DNA of 64,000 nt from contig NZ_CP015163.1 in NCBI RefSeq assembly GCF_003312875.1, positions 806,001 to 870,000 on the forward strand, read 5' to 3'. This document shows positions 40,848 to 49,723 of the stretch, one piece after another. Below the pieces are notes generated by a model that had not been told where the DNA came from, did no database searches, and saw nothing but the letters and a program-made list of their open reading frames with translations. Position numbers and translations under genes: made by a program. Within the stretch, counting starts at the first letter, position 1. Each line of letters begins with the position of its first letter. The stretch is from Amycolatopsis albispora (GTDB lineage: Bacteria > Actinomycetota > Actinomycetes > Mycobacteriales > Pseudonocardiaceae).

Positions 40848-41645
40848 CTACGCCGGGCGGTGTGTCCGCAACCAGCGCTCGGCGTAGGACACCGCGTCCG
40901 CCAAGGGAAAGAACCTGGTGTGGGCGGCGCCGACCTGTCCGTTGTGGACTGGCCGGTCGCGTTCGTAGGCCGTGCCCAGGGTGGCGAAGTCGTCGCTGTT
41001 GATGCGCTTTTCCTTGAGCGTCAGCCATTCCCGGCCGGAGTCGGTGCGGGCGGCGAAGGCGACCTCTTCCATGGGGCCGGGGAGTCGATACTCCGCCAGG
41101 TGGAAGCAGGAGCAGTTGGCAAAACCGGCACCGAGCAGCAGCACGTGCGCGCCGGCGGCTTCGAGGCGGGCGAGCGGGCTTTGCTCGCCGAGACGACAGT
41201 CGAGAGCGTGGCCGCGGGTGATCTCCTCCGCGCGTGGTCCGAGCGCGGCGAACGAGGTCTGCGGGTGCGCACTGCGGCGGGCACCGGGCCAGGTGCGGAC
41301 CGTCTCCGCGATGGCGCCCATCATGCGTGACGGTGTGATGCGTGGATCGTAGGCGGGCATGGTCGCGCGGATCGGCGCCCACCAGTCTTCCGGCACCGGG
41401 GGTGCGGACCAGCCGGCGGGGTCGGAGTTGTCCCCGGTCATCGTCGGCACCACCAGGGTGCCGTCCGGGCCGAGCACCTCGAGCAGCGCTTCGACCACGG
41501 TCACCGCACCGCCGTTGACCCAGCCCAGCGACCGCAGCGACGCGTGCACCAGCAGCGTCTGCCCGGCCCCGACGCCCGCCGCGCGCAGGTCGGGGACCAG
41601 GGAGTCGCGCGTGCGCAGTGGACCGGCTGGAGGTTCGCTCGCCAT
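40848..41645 (-). CDS. AAC(3)-family aminoglycoside N3-acetyltransferase-like protein
   Basis: A 265-residue acetyl-CoA-dependent acetyltransferase fold of the AAC(3) family. Visible motifs are TLLVHASLRSLGWVNGGAVTVVEALLEVLG (residues 29-58), GTLVVPTMTGDNSDP, MMGAIAETVRTWPGARRSAHPQTSFAALG with the catalytic His, and LLLGAGFANCSCFHLAEY. Enzymes of this family acetylate the 3-amino group of aminoglycosides, but many chromosomal actinomycete homologues have other or unknown substrates and no resistance phenotype has been shown from sequence. It stands alone, divergent from the iron transporter operon 125 bp away. Confidence 0.85.
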   Translation of the reverse strand: MASEPPAGPLRTRDSLVPDLRAAGVGAGQTLLVHASLRSLGWVNGGAVTVVEALLEVLGPDGTLVVPTMTGDNSDPAGWSAPPVPEDWWAPIRATMPAYDPRITPSRMMGAIAETVRTWPGARRSAHPQTSFAALGPRAEEITRGHALDCRLGEQSPLARLEAAGAHVLLLGAGFANCSCFHLAEYRLPGPMEEVAFAARTDSGREWLTLKEKRINSDDFATLGTAYERDRPVHNGQVGAAHTRFFPLADAVSYAERWLRTHRPA

Positions 41646-41734
41646 GTCCGGACCCTAGGCCGGGGCGGAACGCCCCACCAACGGCTTTATCGATCCTCCA
41701 CAGAGGACCGGAATGTGCCGGAGCGCACTCGGTC

Positions 41735-41771
41735 TTGCAGTTAGGTAAGCCTCTCTTTAATGTGTGGCTCG
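41735..41771 (+). promoter_or_regulatory. Iron-regulated promoter with IdeR/DmdR box
   Basis: TTAGGTAAGCCTCTCTTTA (41741-41759) matches 14 of 19 positions of the iron-box consensus TTAGGTTAGGCTCACCTAA. It fills the 17-base spacer between TTGCAG (41735-41740) and TAATGT (41758-41763). The -10 element ends seven bases before the GTG at 41771, implying a leaderless transcript. Fe-loaded IdeR/DmdR would block the promoter when iron is plentiful. Confidence 0.75.
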
Positions 41772-42604
41772 TGTCCGCACCCCCGCCCGCCGCCACCGGC
41801 GTCTCCGCGCACCAGATCGACGTCGCCTACGGGCGGGACGTCGTGGTGCACGCCGCTTCCGTCACCGTCGGCGCCGGTGCGGTCACCGCGTTGATCGGGC
41901 CCAACGGCAGCGGCAAATCCACGCTGCTGCGTGCGCTGGCCCGGCTGCACGACCCGGTGGCAGGTGGGGTCACCTTCGACGACGGCGCCGAGCTGCGTGC
42001 CCTGTCCACCAAGGAACTCGCGCGCCGCATCACGCTGCTTTCCCAGCACCGGACCACACCGGGCGGGCTGTCGGTCCGGGAGCTGGTCGAGTTCGGCAGG
42101 CATCCGCACCGCACCCGCTGGGGTGGCCGCGATCCCGGCGGCCCCGCCGCGGTCGAGCGCGCGCTGCGGCTGACCGGGCTCACCGCCATCGCCGAACGTC
42201 CGGTGCAGGCGCTTTCCGGCGGGCAGGCGCAGCGCGTCTGGCTGGCCAGTTGCCTCGCCCAGGACACCTCGCTGCTGCTGCTCGACGAGCCGACCACCTT
42301 CCTCGACCTGCGGTACCAGGTGGCCATCCTGGACATGGTCCGCGACCTGGCCGACGAGCACGGCGTCGGCGTCGGGGTGGTGCTGCACGACCTCGACCAG
42401 GCCGCCGCCATCGCCGACCGCCTGCTGCTGATCGAGGGCGGCCGGGTCACCGCCGAAGGCAGTCCCGCCGAGGTGCTCACCGAAGCGAACCTCACCCGCG
42501 CCTACGGCATCCGGGTGGACGTCGAAACCGACCCGGACGGACGGATCCGCACCCGGGCCATCGGCCGGTTCAACGGCGCGGGCGTGCCCGCGGCCCCGGC
42601 CTGA
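41771..42604 (+). CDS. Ferric-siderophore ABC transporter ATPase (FecE/FhuC-like)
   Basis: A 277-residue ATPase with Walker A GPNGSGKST (about residues 41-49), Q-loop LLSQHRTTPGGLSVRELVEFGRHPH (typical of FecE/FhuC), signature LSGGQAQRVWLASCL, Walker B LLLLDEPTTFLDLRYQ and the switch His in VLHDLDQA. It powers uptake of an iron-siderophore complex with the two genes that follow. The GTG at 41771 fits the leaderless promoter; GTG at 41762 would overlap the -10 element. First gene of an iron-regulated three-gene operon. Confidence 0.9.
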   Translation: MSAPPPAATGVSAHQIDVAYGRDVVVHAASVTVGAGAVTALIGPNGSGKSTLLRALARLHDPVAGGVTFDDGAELRALSTKELARRITLLSQHRTTPGGLSVRELVEFGRHPHRTRWGGRDPGGPAAVERALRLTGLTAIAERPVQALSGGQAQRVWLASCLAQDTSLLLLDEPTTFLDLRYQVAILDMVRDLADEHGVGVGVVLHDLDQAAAIADRLLLIEGGRVTAEGSPAEVLTEANLTRAYGIRVDVETDPDGRIRTRAIGRFNGAGVPAAPA

Positions 42605-42638
42605 CCGGCGCGCCGGTCACCCATCGAGTAGGAGAAAC

Positions 42639-43616
42639 ATGCGCAAGTTCCGTGCGGTGGCCGCCCTTTCGGCGGCCGCCATGGTGTTCGCCGCGGGATG
42701 TGGCACCACCGAAGCTCCCCAGGGCGAGACCCCGGCCACCGCGGCCGGTGCGCCGGTCACCGTGGTCGACTCCCGCGGCAAGGAGGTCCGCCTCGACGGA
42801 CCGGCCAAGCGCGTCGCGGCCACCGAGTGGAACGCGGTCGAGCACCTGGTTTCGCTCGGTGTCATGCCGACCGCGGTGTCCGACATCAAGGGCTACGGGC
42901 AGTGGGTGAGCGCGGCGCCGCTCGACGGCACGCCGACCGATATCGGCACCCGCGGGGAGCCGAGCATCGACACGCTCGGTTCGCTCGACCTCGACCTGGT
43001 GGTGGTCACCGACAGCCTCGCCGAAGGCGCGCTGGAGCAGATCGAAGCGCGGATCCCGGTGCTGGTGCTGGCCGGCGGGGACACCAAGGACCCGATCGGC
43101 GCGATGTTCAAGAACGTGGACCTGATCGCCAAGGCCACCGGCACCGAGGCCAAGGCCGCGCAGCTGCGCACCGAGTTCGACAACAAGATCAACGAGGGCA
43201 AGGCGGCCGTCGAGCAGGCGGGCGCGGCCGGTCAGCCGGTGGCCTTCTCCGATGCCTACGTCACCTCCGGCACGGTCGGCATCCGGCCGTTCGCGAAGGG
43301 CGCGCTGGTGCCAGCGGTGTTCGAGCGCATCGGGCTGACCAATCCGTGGCCGATGGAGGGCGACCCGGTCTACGGCCTGGCGCAGGCCGACGTCGAAGGG
43401 CTGACCCAGCTGCCGGACGTGCGGTTCTGGTACATGGCCAACGACACCTTCGGGGACGCCTACGCCACCGAGCTGGCGGGCAACGCGATCTGGCAGAAGC
43501 TGCCGTTCGTCACCTCCGGCAAGGTGCGCAGGCTGCCGGACTCGCTGTGGATGTTCGGCGGGCCGAAGTCGATGGAGCAGTACGTCGACGCCGCGGTCAC
43601 CGCGCTTAAGTCATAA
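42639..43616 (+). CDS. Iron-siderophore-binding lipoprotein (FecB/FhuD-like)
   Basis: A 325-residue cluster A-II binding protein. The signal MRKFRAVAALSAAAMVFAAGC has the lipobox FAAGC (Cys21). The core begins VTVVDSRGKEVRLDGPAKRVAATEWNAVEHLVSLGVMP (about residues 40-77), the standard start of siderophore-binding proteins, and IDTLGSLDLDLVVVTD follows the pattern of the family. It lies 34 bases after the ATPase gene and five bases before the permease, so all three are co-transcribed. The particular siderophore cannot be told from sequence. Confidence 0.9.
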   Translation: MRKFRAVAALSAAAMVFAAGCGTTEAPQGETPATAAGAPVTVVDSRGKEVRLDGPAKRVAATEWNAVEHLVSLGVMPTAVSDIKGYGQWVSAAPLDGTPTDIGTRGEPSIDTLGSLDLDLVVVTDSLAEGALEQIEARIPVLVLAGGDTKDPIGAMFKNVDLIAKATGTEAKAAQLRTEFDNKINEGKAAVEQAGAAGQPVAFSDAYVTSGTVGIRPFAKGALVPAVFERIGLTNPWPMEGDPVYGLAQADVEGLTQLPDVRFWYMANDTFGDAYATELAGNAIWQKLPFVTSGKVRRLPDSLWMFGGPKSMEQYVDAAVTALKS

Positions 43617-43621
43617 CCGGG

Positions 43622-45685
43622 GTGGGGACCACGCTCGGGCGGTCCAGGCTCGCCCTGCTCGCCGCCGGGCTCGCCGTGCTCATCGTGCTCGGCTCGGCGG
43701 TGCACCTGACCCAGGGCACGGCGAACCTGGATCCCCTGGACCCGCTGCGGCTGCTCTTCGGCGGCGGGCCGGGGGACACCGCGGCGATCGTGCTGGAGTC
43801 GAGGCTGCCGCGGCTGGCCGCGGCACTGGTGGTCGGCGTCGCGCTCGGGGTGTCCGGCGCGGCGCTGCAGTCGGTGGCGCGCAACATGATGGCCTCACCG
43901 GACACACTCGCCGTCGACGCCGGCGCGCACCTGGCCATCGTCGCGGTGGCCGCGGTCGGCATCTCGCTGCCGTTGCTCGGCGCGGCGGGGGTCGCCTTCG
44001 CCGGCGGGCTGGCCGCGGCGCTGCTGGTGCTCACCTTGGCTGGCACCAGCGGGCAGGGCATCGTCCGGCTGGTGCTGGCGGGCACCGCCATCGCGCTCGC
44101 GATGATCTCCGCGACCCGCGTGCTCCTGCTGTTGTTTTCCGAGGAGACCCGCGGCCTGTTCGCCTGGGGCGCGGGTTCGCTGGGGCAGAACGGGCTCGAC
44201 GGGGTCCGCACGCTCGGCCCGGTGGTCGGCGCGGCGCTGCTCGGGCTGCTGGTGCTGTCGCGGCGGCTGGACCTGATGTACCTGGGCGACGACCACGCGC
44301 GGACCCTCGGTGTCCACGTTGGACGGATCCGGTTCACCACCATCGCGCTGGCCGTGCTGCTGGCGGCCACCGCGGTGACCATCGCCGGGCCGATCGGCTT
44401 TGTCGGCCTCGCCGCACCCGCGCTGGTCCGGCTGCTGTCGAACGTGGTTCCCGGGCTGCACCGGCACGCCGCCCTGCTCCCGGTCTCCGCGGCGATGGGC
44501 GTGGCGCTGCTGCTCGGCGCCGACGTGCTGATGCGCGCGCTGATCGGTTCGCAGGGCGCGCTCGAAGTGCCCACCGGCGTGGTGACCACCGTGCTCGGCG
44601 CGATCTTCCTGATGGTGCTGGCCCGCAACATCCGGGTCGCCACCGCGGCGGCCGAACCACCGTCGGCGCACGCGCGGGCCGGGGTGTCCGTGCCGCGTTA
44701 CCGCCTGATCACCGGGGTGCTGGTGGTCGCGGCGATCGGCGCGCTGGTCGGCTCGGTGTTGCTGGGCGACGCGAAACTGCTGCTCGGTGACGTGGTCAAC
44801 TGGGTCAGCGGGCAGGCCGGACCGTTGGTCACCGGGGTGATGGAGAACCGCGTGCCGCGCGTGGCCGCGGCCTTCCTCGCCGGGGCCGCGCTGGCGCTGG
44901 CCGGTGCGGTGGTCCAGGCGGTGGCACGCAATCCGCTGGCCGATCCGGGCGTCATCGGCGTCTCGGGCGGGGCCGGGCTCGGTGCGGTCACCGTGATCAC
45001 CCTGGTTTCCGGGGTCGGTTTCTGGACGCAGGCCGGTTTTGCCGGGCTCGGCGCGGCCGCCGCGATGGCCGTGGTGTTCGCGCTGGCGGCAAGGGGCGGG
45101 CTCGCCAGCGAGCGGCTGGTGCTGATCGGGTTCGGCATGCAGGCCGGGACGCAGGCGCTGGTCACCCTGCTGATCACGCTGTCCGATCCGTGGAACGAAG
45201 CCAAGGCGCTGACCTGGCTCGGCGGCTCGACCTACGGGCGGTCGTTCGCGCACCTGGTGCCGATGGCGCTGGCCATCCTGGTGGTGGTGCCGCTGCTGGT
45301 CCGGGCACGCGGCGAACTCGATCTGCTGTCGCTGGACGACGAGACACCGCGGGTGCTGGGCGGGGCGGTGCCGCGGTCCCGGCTGCTGCTGCTCGTCGGG
45401 GCGGTGCTGCTCACCGGGAGCGCGGTCGCCGGGATCGGGGTGATCGCCTTTGTCGGCCTGGTCGCGCCGCACGCCGCCCGCGCGCTGGTGGGGCGGCGGC
45501 ACGCGAGGATGCTGCCGGTCGCCGCGCTGCTCGGCGCGATACTGGTGCTGGCCGCGGACACCGTCGGCCGCACGGTGATCGCGCCGTCCCAACTGCCGGC
45601 CGGGCTGATGACCGCGTTGATCGGGGTGCCCTACTTCGTCTGGCTGCTCCAGCGGTCGCGGCTGGCTTCTACCATGCGCGCATGA
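43622..45685 (+). CDS. Double FecCD-type siderophore permease (FhuB-like fusion)
   Basis: A 687-residue permease made of two tandem FecCD domains: residues 1-340 and about 350-687. Each carries its own copies of the family motifs: LESRLPRLAAALVVGVALGVSGAALQSVARN / MENRVPRVAAAFLAGAALALAGAVVQAVARNPLADPGVIGVSGGAGLG, and GFVGLAAPALVR / AFVGLVAPHAAR. About 20 transmembrane helices are expected, so a single polypeptide can replace the usual dimer, as in FhuB. The first half has a less conserved loop (MMASPDTLAVDAGAH) where the second has the canonical NPLADPG. GTG start five bases after the binding-protein stop. Confidence 0.92.
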   Translation: MGTTLGRSRLALLAAGLAVLIVLGSAVHLTQGTANLDPLDPLRLLFGGGPGDTAAIVLESRLPRLAAALVVGVALGVSGAALQSVARNMMASPDTLAVDAGAHLAIVAVAAVGISLPLLGAAGVAFAGGLAAALLVLTLAGTSGQGIVRLVLAGTAIALAMISATRVLLLLFSEETRGLFAWGAGSLGQNGLDGVRTLGPVVGAALLGLLVLSRRLDLMYLGDDHARTLGVHVGRIRFTTIALAVLLAATAVTIAGPIGFVGLAAPALVRLLSNVVPGLHRHAALLPVSAAMGVALLLGADVLMRALIGSQGALEVPTGVVTTVLGAIFLMVLARNIRVATAAAEPPSAHARAGVSVPRYRLITGVLVVAAIGALVGSVLLGDAKLLLGDVVNWVSGQAGPLVTGVMENRVPRVAAAFLAGAALALAGAVVQAVARNPLADPGVIGVSGGAGLGAVTVITLVSGVGFWTQAGFAGLGAAAAMAVVFALAARGGLASERLVLIGFGMQAGTQALVTLLITLSDPWNEAKALTWLGGSTYGRSFAHLVPMALAILVVVPLLVRARGELDLLSLDDETPRVLGGAVPRSRLLLLVGAVLLTGSAVAGIGVIAFVGLVAPHAARALVGRRHARMLPVAALLGAILVLAADTVGRTVIAPSQLPAGLMTALIGVPYFVWLLQRSRLASTMRA

Positions 45686-45849
45686 CAGCGACCCGGATGA
45701 CCAAGGCGGACCGGCGGCGGTTCCTGCTCGACCGCGCCTTCGAGCTCAGCCGCGCGCAGGGCACGGCCGCGCTGACCCTGGTCACCCTCGCCGAGGCGGC
45801 CCAGGTGTCGCGGCCGGTGGTCTACGAGCACTTCGGCACCCGCGAGGGC
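45682..45849 (+). pseudogene. 5' fragment of a TetR family regulator
   Basis: From the ATG that overlaps the permease stop (ATGA), the first 55 codons encode a normal TetR DNA-binding domain (FLLDRAFELSRAQ, LVTLAEAAQVSRPVVYEHFGTREG). After REG at 45849 the TetR ligand domain is absent; the sequence runs straight into the 3' part of a different gene. The reading frame stays open for a time but encodes unrelated residues. A deletion that removed the end of the regulator and the start of the neighbouring gene explains this. Confidence 0.75.
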
Positions 45850-46358
45850 GCATCCCGAGCACGTGGGCGCCCCCGGGACGGTGGTTGTCTACAGTGGACC
45901 CGAGGCGTCTTCGACCGGCACCGCGACCGGCTCGCCGCCTTCGGGCAGGCCGTGTACCTCGGCGGGGACCCCGGCGCCGCCGCGCGCTACGACCTCGCGC
46001 TGCTCAACCTCGCCTGGGCCACGCTCGCCGGATTCGTGCAGACCGCCGCGCTCCTCGGCACCGCGGGCATCCGGGCGGGGGAGGTGGCCCCGCTGCTCAC
46101 CGGCTGGCTCGCCGGGACCGTCAGCGAGGTCATCACCGACTACGCCGGTCAGCTCGACCGGGGCAGCTACCCCGGCGACGGCGAATGGCTGGAACTCGAC
46201 GCGCCGCTGATGGACCACCTCGTCGAGACCACCGGGAACTCGGCCTCGACGACACGCTCGCCACCACCGTGCGCACCCTGACCCGGCGCGCGATCGACGC
46301 CGGTCACGGCAGCGACAGCTTCGCGAGCCTCATCGAGGTCATCCGCCCGGTTCCGTAG
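45842..46358 (+). pseudogene. 3' fragment of an imine-reductase/6PGDH-like NAD(P) oxidoreductase, frameshifted
   Basis: The frame at 45842 reads AHPEHVGAPGTVVVYSGPEA, then near 45907 a lost base shifts it into FDRHRDRLAAFGQAVYLGG...LLTGWLAGTVSEVITDYAGQLDRGSY, and near 46233 a second lost base shifts it into ELGLDDTLATTVRTLTRRAIDAGHGSDSFASLIEVIRP. Joined, these give the C-terminal half of an NAD(P)-dependent dehydrogenase of the imine reductase/6-phosphogluconate type, including the helical dimerisation domain. The Rossmann half is missing. Two single-base losses could also be assembly errors, but the missing halves of both genes make a real pseudogene likely. Confidence 0.75.
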
Positions 46359-46369
46359 GCTCGGCGGTC

Positions 46370-47194
46370 ATGGGCTGGATATGGGATCCGTCGTTGTATG
46401 CCGGTAGCGCCGAGTACTACGCTCGCGGCCGGATCTCGTACCCCGTCGCGCTCGCCGACGCGCTGGCCGCCGAGCTGGGGCTGGACGGCTCCGGCCGCCT
46501 GCTCGACGTCGGCTGCGGCCCCGGCTCGCTGACCCTGGTGCTGGCCGGGCACTTCCGCGAGGTGACCGGCATCGACGCGGACCCCGGCATGGTCGCCGAA
46601 GCCGCTCGCCGCGCGGACGCGGCCGGGGTGGGCCACGCCCGCTGGATGCACCTGCGCGCGGAGGAACTGCCCGCCGGGCTCGGACGGTTCGAGCTGGTCA
46701 CCTTCGCCCAGTCGTTCCACTGGCTGGACCGGCCGCGCGTGGCCGCCACGGTGCGCGACATGCTGACCGGCGACGGCGTCTGCGCCCACGTGCACGCCGA
46801 GACCACCCACGGCACAACGAGTCCCGAGCCGCTGCCGCACCCACGGCCACCGCACGCGGAGATCGGCGAACTGGTGCGCGAGTACCTCGGCCCGGTGCGG
46901 CGAGCGGGTCAGGGCCAGTTGCCGGACGGTACGCCCGCCGGGGAATCGGAGATCTACCGTGCCGCCGGGTTCACCGGGCCGGGCCGCGTCGAGGTGCCGG
47001 GCCGGGTGGTCACGCGGGTGGCCGACGATGTTGTCGCCGGTGTGTATTCGCTGTCCAGTTCGGCGCCGCACCTGTTTGGCGACCATCGCGCGCGGTTCGA
47101 GGCGGACCTGCGGCAATTGCTGCACCGCGCCAGCCCGGACGGGCTGTTCAGCGAGCAGACCAGCACGATCGCCGTCGACCTCTGGCGGCGCTGA
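46370..47194 (+). CDS. Class I SAM-dependent methyltransferase
   Basis: A 274-residue methyltransferase of the type 11 group. The start is WDPSLYAGSAEYYARGRISYP, the SAM loop LLDVGCGPGSLTLVLA (about residues 44-59), the ribose acid in VTGIDADPGMVAEA, and the motif FAQSFHWLD after strand 4. The C-terminal half is a 120-residue cap. The substrate is unknown. It begins 11 bases after the pseudogene remnant and ends one base before the convergent binding-protein gene. The ATG at 46370 is the first that gives the family N-terminus. Confidence 0.85.
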   Translation: MGWIWDPSLYAGSAEYYARGRISYPVALADALAAELGLDGSGRLLDVGCGPGSLTLVLAGHFREVTGIDADPGMVAEAARRADAAGVGHARWMHLRAEELPAGLGRFELVTFAQSFHWLDRPRVAATVRDMLTGDGVCAHVHAETTHGTTSPEPLPHPRPPHAEIGELVREYLGPVRRAGQGQLPDGTPAGESEIYRAAGFTGPGRVEVPGRVVTRVADDVVAGVYSLSSSAPHLFGDHRARFEADLRQLLHRASPDGLFSEQTSTIAVDLWRR

Positions 47195-47195
47195 C

Positions 47196-48119
47196 TCAGG
47201 AGCCCGGTACCGAGCCGATCTGCGGTGGCGTCGGCACCGGCCCGGTGACCACCGTGCCCAGCGTGGACTGCCACAGCTCGGTCCACAGCCCGGCGCGGAC
47301 GATCTTGTCCAGCCAGCCGTTGACGAACTCCTTGAACGCGGCGTCCCCGCGCGGCAGCCCGATGCCGTAGGGCTCGCTGGTGAACGGCTCGCCGATGATC
47401 TTGATCCGGTCGTTCAGCCGGGCCGCCCCGGCCAGCGCGGTCAGGTCGTGCACGTAGGCCACCGCGCGCCCGGATTCCAGTGCCTGCACGCATTCGCTGG
47501 TGGTGCCGAAGGTTTCCAACTCGGCCCTCGGCGCCGCCTGCCGCAGCGCGTCCACGCTGGTGGTGCCCGCCACCACGGCCACCGGCCTGCCGTTGAGATC
47601 GGCCGGACGGGTGATCGAGCGTTCCTGGTCCAGTGCGGCGATCGCCTGCCCCGACCGCAGGTACGGCCCGGCGAAGGCGACCTTTTCCGCCCGTTCCGGG
47701 GTGATCGTGTAGATCCGGATCACCGCGTCCACCGTGCCGACCTGCAGCAGCGTTTCCTTGGTCTCCGGGGTCGCGGTGACAATTTTCACCGTCGATTCAC
47801 CGAGCAGGTATTTCGCCAGCAACTTCGCCAGTGTCGCGTCGAATCCCTCGGTTTCACCGGTGATCGAATTGCGCTCGGAAAGCAACGGCAGATCGAGCTG
47901 ACCGCCGACGATCAATTGCCCGCGACCGCGGATCCTGGCCGCGGTCGGGCTGGCCGACACCTCCGCGGCACCGGCCACCGGGGCCCGGTCCAGCAGCGTC
48001 GCCCGCGCCGGAGGAGCCGCCTGACCTGGGGTATCGGGACGATCGCAGGCGGTCACCGCCGCCATCGCCGCGAGCACCGTGGCCAGCCTCCGCCGGCGCA
48101 CCTCAAACGTGGCCGCCAT
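47196..48119 (-). CDS. Polar amino-acid-binding lipoprotein (GlnH/GluB type)
   Basis: A 307-residue solute-binding protein of family 3. The signal MAATFEVRRRRLATVLAAMAAVTAC carries a lipobox (VTAC). After a 40-residue linker the domain begins IRGRGQLIVGGQLDLPLLSERNSITGETEGFDATLAKLLAKYLLG, the usual start of glutamate/glutamine-binding proteins, and continues VDAVIRIYTITPERAEKVAFAGPYLRSGQ and PYGIGLPRGDAAFKEFVNGWL. No transporter permease or ATPase is adjacent, so it may act as a sensor (as GlnH does for PknG in mycobacteria) or pair with a distant transporter; both are inference. Confidence 0.85.
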   Translation of the reverse strand: MAATFEVRRRRLATVLAAMAAVTACDRPDTPGQAAPPARATLLDRAPVAGAAEVSASPTAARIRGRGQLIVGGQLDLPLLSERNSITGETEGFDATLAKLLAKYLLGESTVKIVTATPETKETLLQVGTVDAVIRIYTITPERAEKVAFAGPYLRSGQAIAALDQERSITRPADLNGRPVAVVAGTTSVDALRQAAPRAELETFGTTSECVQALESGRAVAYVHDLTALAGAARLNDRIKIIGEPFTSEPYGIGLPRGDAAFKEFVNGWLDKIVRAGLWTELWQSTLGTVVTGPVPTPPQIGSVPGS

Positions 48120-48235
48120 CTTCCGCGCTCCGTTTCCCGCCCCCGGTGCCCGTTTCCGTGGCTCAGTATTGTGGGCACCCCATGCATCACAAGGGCCGAT
48201 GGGCGGCGAGCGCGGAAAACTAGCTGATTCGCTAG

Positions 48236-49699
48236 CTAAATCGCCGTAGGACGTTGTTCAGCCCACGGCTTCGCCTGTTCCAGTTGCGCGGCCAGCCGCA
48301 GCAGTGCGCCGTCGGCGCCGAGCCGCCCGACGAACTGGGCGCCGATCGGCAGCCCGCCGGCGGTCCAGTGCAGCGGCACGCTCATCGCGGGCCTGCCGGT
48401 CAGGTTCGCCAGCTGCGTGTAGGGCACCCAGCTCAGGTTCTCGTGGATCAGCCGGTCGACGATCGGGGTGAACCGCAGCAGCCCGGCGACTCCGGCGGTG
48501 AGCAGCCCGCGCTGCAGCTTGCGCACCGGCGCCGGGGTGTCGAAGGCGCCGATCTTCGGCGGCGGCGTGGCCGTGGCCGGGGTGAGCAGGAAGTCATACG
48601 ACTCGTGGAACTCGGCGAGGCGCCGGGTGTGCTCGTGCCGCCGTTCGATCGCGCGCACCAGGTCGACCGGGCTGGTCGCCCGGCCGAGCGCGGCCATGGT
48701 GCGGGTGTCCAGTTCGAACTCGTCGTCCCCGGCGCCGCTGGCCGCCTTGCACTCGGCCATCGAATGCGCGCAGCTGACGAACCAGCTGGTCAGGAAGTCC
48801 TTGGCGAGCGCGGCGTCGTCGAACGGCTGCGACTCGAGCTCGACCACCTCGTGCCCCAGTTCCGCGAGCAGCTCACCGGCGGCGCGGGCGGCCGCGATGG
48901 CCTCGGGATGCGGGTGGGGATTGATCGCGCTGGCGGTGCACAACGCGATGCGCAACCGGCCTGGATCACGCCCGACCTCGTCGGCGAACGGCTTCTCCGG
49001 CGCGGCCGCGAGATAGGGCGAAAGCGGCGTTGGCCCGGCGAGCACGTCGAGCATGGCCGCGGTGTCCCGCACCGAACGGGAGATCACGCCGTCGGTCGCC
49101 GTGCCGCCGAGCCCTTCGGCCCTGGCCGGACCGGCCGGGATCAGCCCGCGTGACGGCTTGAGCCCGAACAGTCCGCAGGCCGAGGCCGGGATGCGGATCG
49201 AGCCACCGCCGTCGCTGGCCGCCGCACACGGCACGATCCCTGCCGCGACGGCCGCGGCCGCACCACCCGAGGACCCGCCCGGCGTGTGCTGGGGATTCCA
49301 CGGATTGCGCGCGGGCCCGAACAGGTCCGGCTCGGTGATGCCCTTGGCCCCGAATTCGGGTGTGTTCGTTTTGCCGAAGACCACCAGCCCGGCGTCCAGC
49401 CAGCGGCGCACCACCGTGGTGGTCTCCTTGGCCGGCACCGAGACCATCGAGCGGGACCCGGCGCTGGTCGGCTCACCCGCCAGGTCCTGGTTCAGGTCCT
49501 TGAGCAGGAACGGCACCCCGGCGAACGGCCCGTCCGCCGGGGTGGCGGGCGGCTCCACCTCGCGCACGACGGCGTTCAGCCTCGGGTTCACCCGCGCGAG
49601 CTGGGCACGGGCCGCGTCGAGCAACTCCGCCGGAGTGGCCTGGCCCTCGCGGACCAGGGCGGCCAAGCCGACCGCGTCGTACTTCGGGTAGTCGTCCAT
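48236..49699 (-). CDS. Amidase (amidase-signature family)
   Basis: A 487-residue hydrolase of amide bonds. The Ser-cisSer-Lys triad is visible: Lys67 in PFLLKDLN, the cis-Ser at 143/144 in [16 protein letters not shown], and the nucleophile Ser167 in [21 protein letters not shown]. The C-terminal [20 protein letters not shown] is typical. Substrate specificity is not readable; 6-aminohexanoate-cyclic-dimer hydrolase-like and general amidases share this form. No GatB or GatC neighbour exists, so it is not part of the Asp/Glu-tRNA amidotransferase. Ends at TAG within an AGCT-rich palindromic stretch at 48230. Confidence 0.88.
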   Translation of the reverse strand: MDDYPKYDAVGLAALVREGQATPAELLDAARAQLARVNPRLNAVVREVEPPATPADGPFAGVPFLLKDLNQDLAGEPTSAGSRSMVSVPAKETTTVVRRWLDAGLVVFGKTNTPEFGAKGITEPDLFGPARNPWNPQHTPGGSSGGAAAAVAAGIVPCAAASDGGGSIRIPASACGLFGLKPSRGLIPAGPARAEGLGGTATDGVISRSVRDTAAMLDVLAGPTPLSPYLAAAPEKPFADEVGRDPGRLRIALCTASAINPHPHPEAIAAARAAGELLAELGHEVVELESQPFDDAALAKDFLTSWFVSCAHSMAECKAASGAGDDEFELDTRTMAALGRATSPVDLVRAIERRHEHTRRLAEFHESYDFLLTPATATPPPKIGAFDTPAPVRKLQRGLLTAGVAGLLRFTPIVDRLIHENLSWVPYTQLANLTGRPAMSVPLHWTAGGLPIGAQFVGRLGADGALLRLAAQLEQAKPWAEQRPTAI

Positions 49700-49723
49700 G
49701 GGGCAGATCTTGCCTGATCGCGC

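Noticed and set aside
40848..41645. Calling the AAC(3)-family gene a proven aminoglycoside-resistance gene
   Set aside because: Family membership is clear but substrate is not, and there is no resistance or aminoglycoside biosynthesis context.
43895..45592. Long minus-strand frame opposite the siderophore permease
   Set aside because: Composition is Gln/His/Arg-rich with no hydrophobic or catalytic pattern; the plus-strand permease is unambiguous.
48220..48240. TAGC/GCTA palindrome at the amidase stop as an attachment site
   Set aside because: It is short, there is no integrase or duplicated copy, and it probably reflects local sequence around the stop codon.
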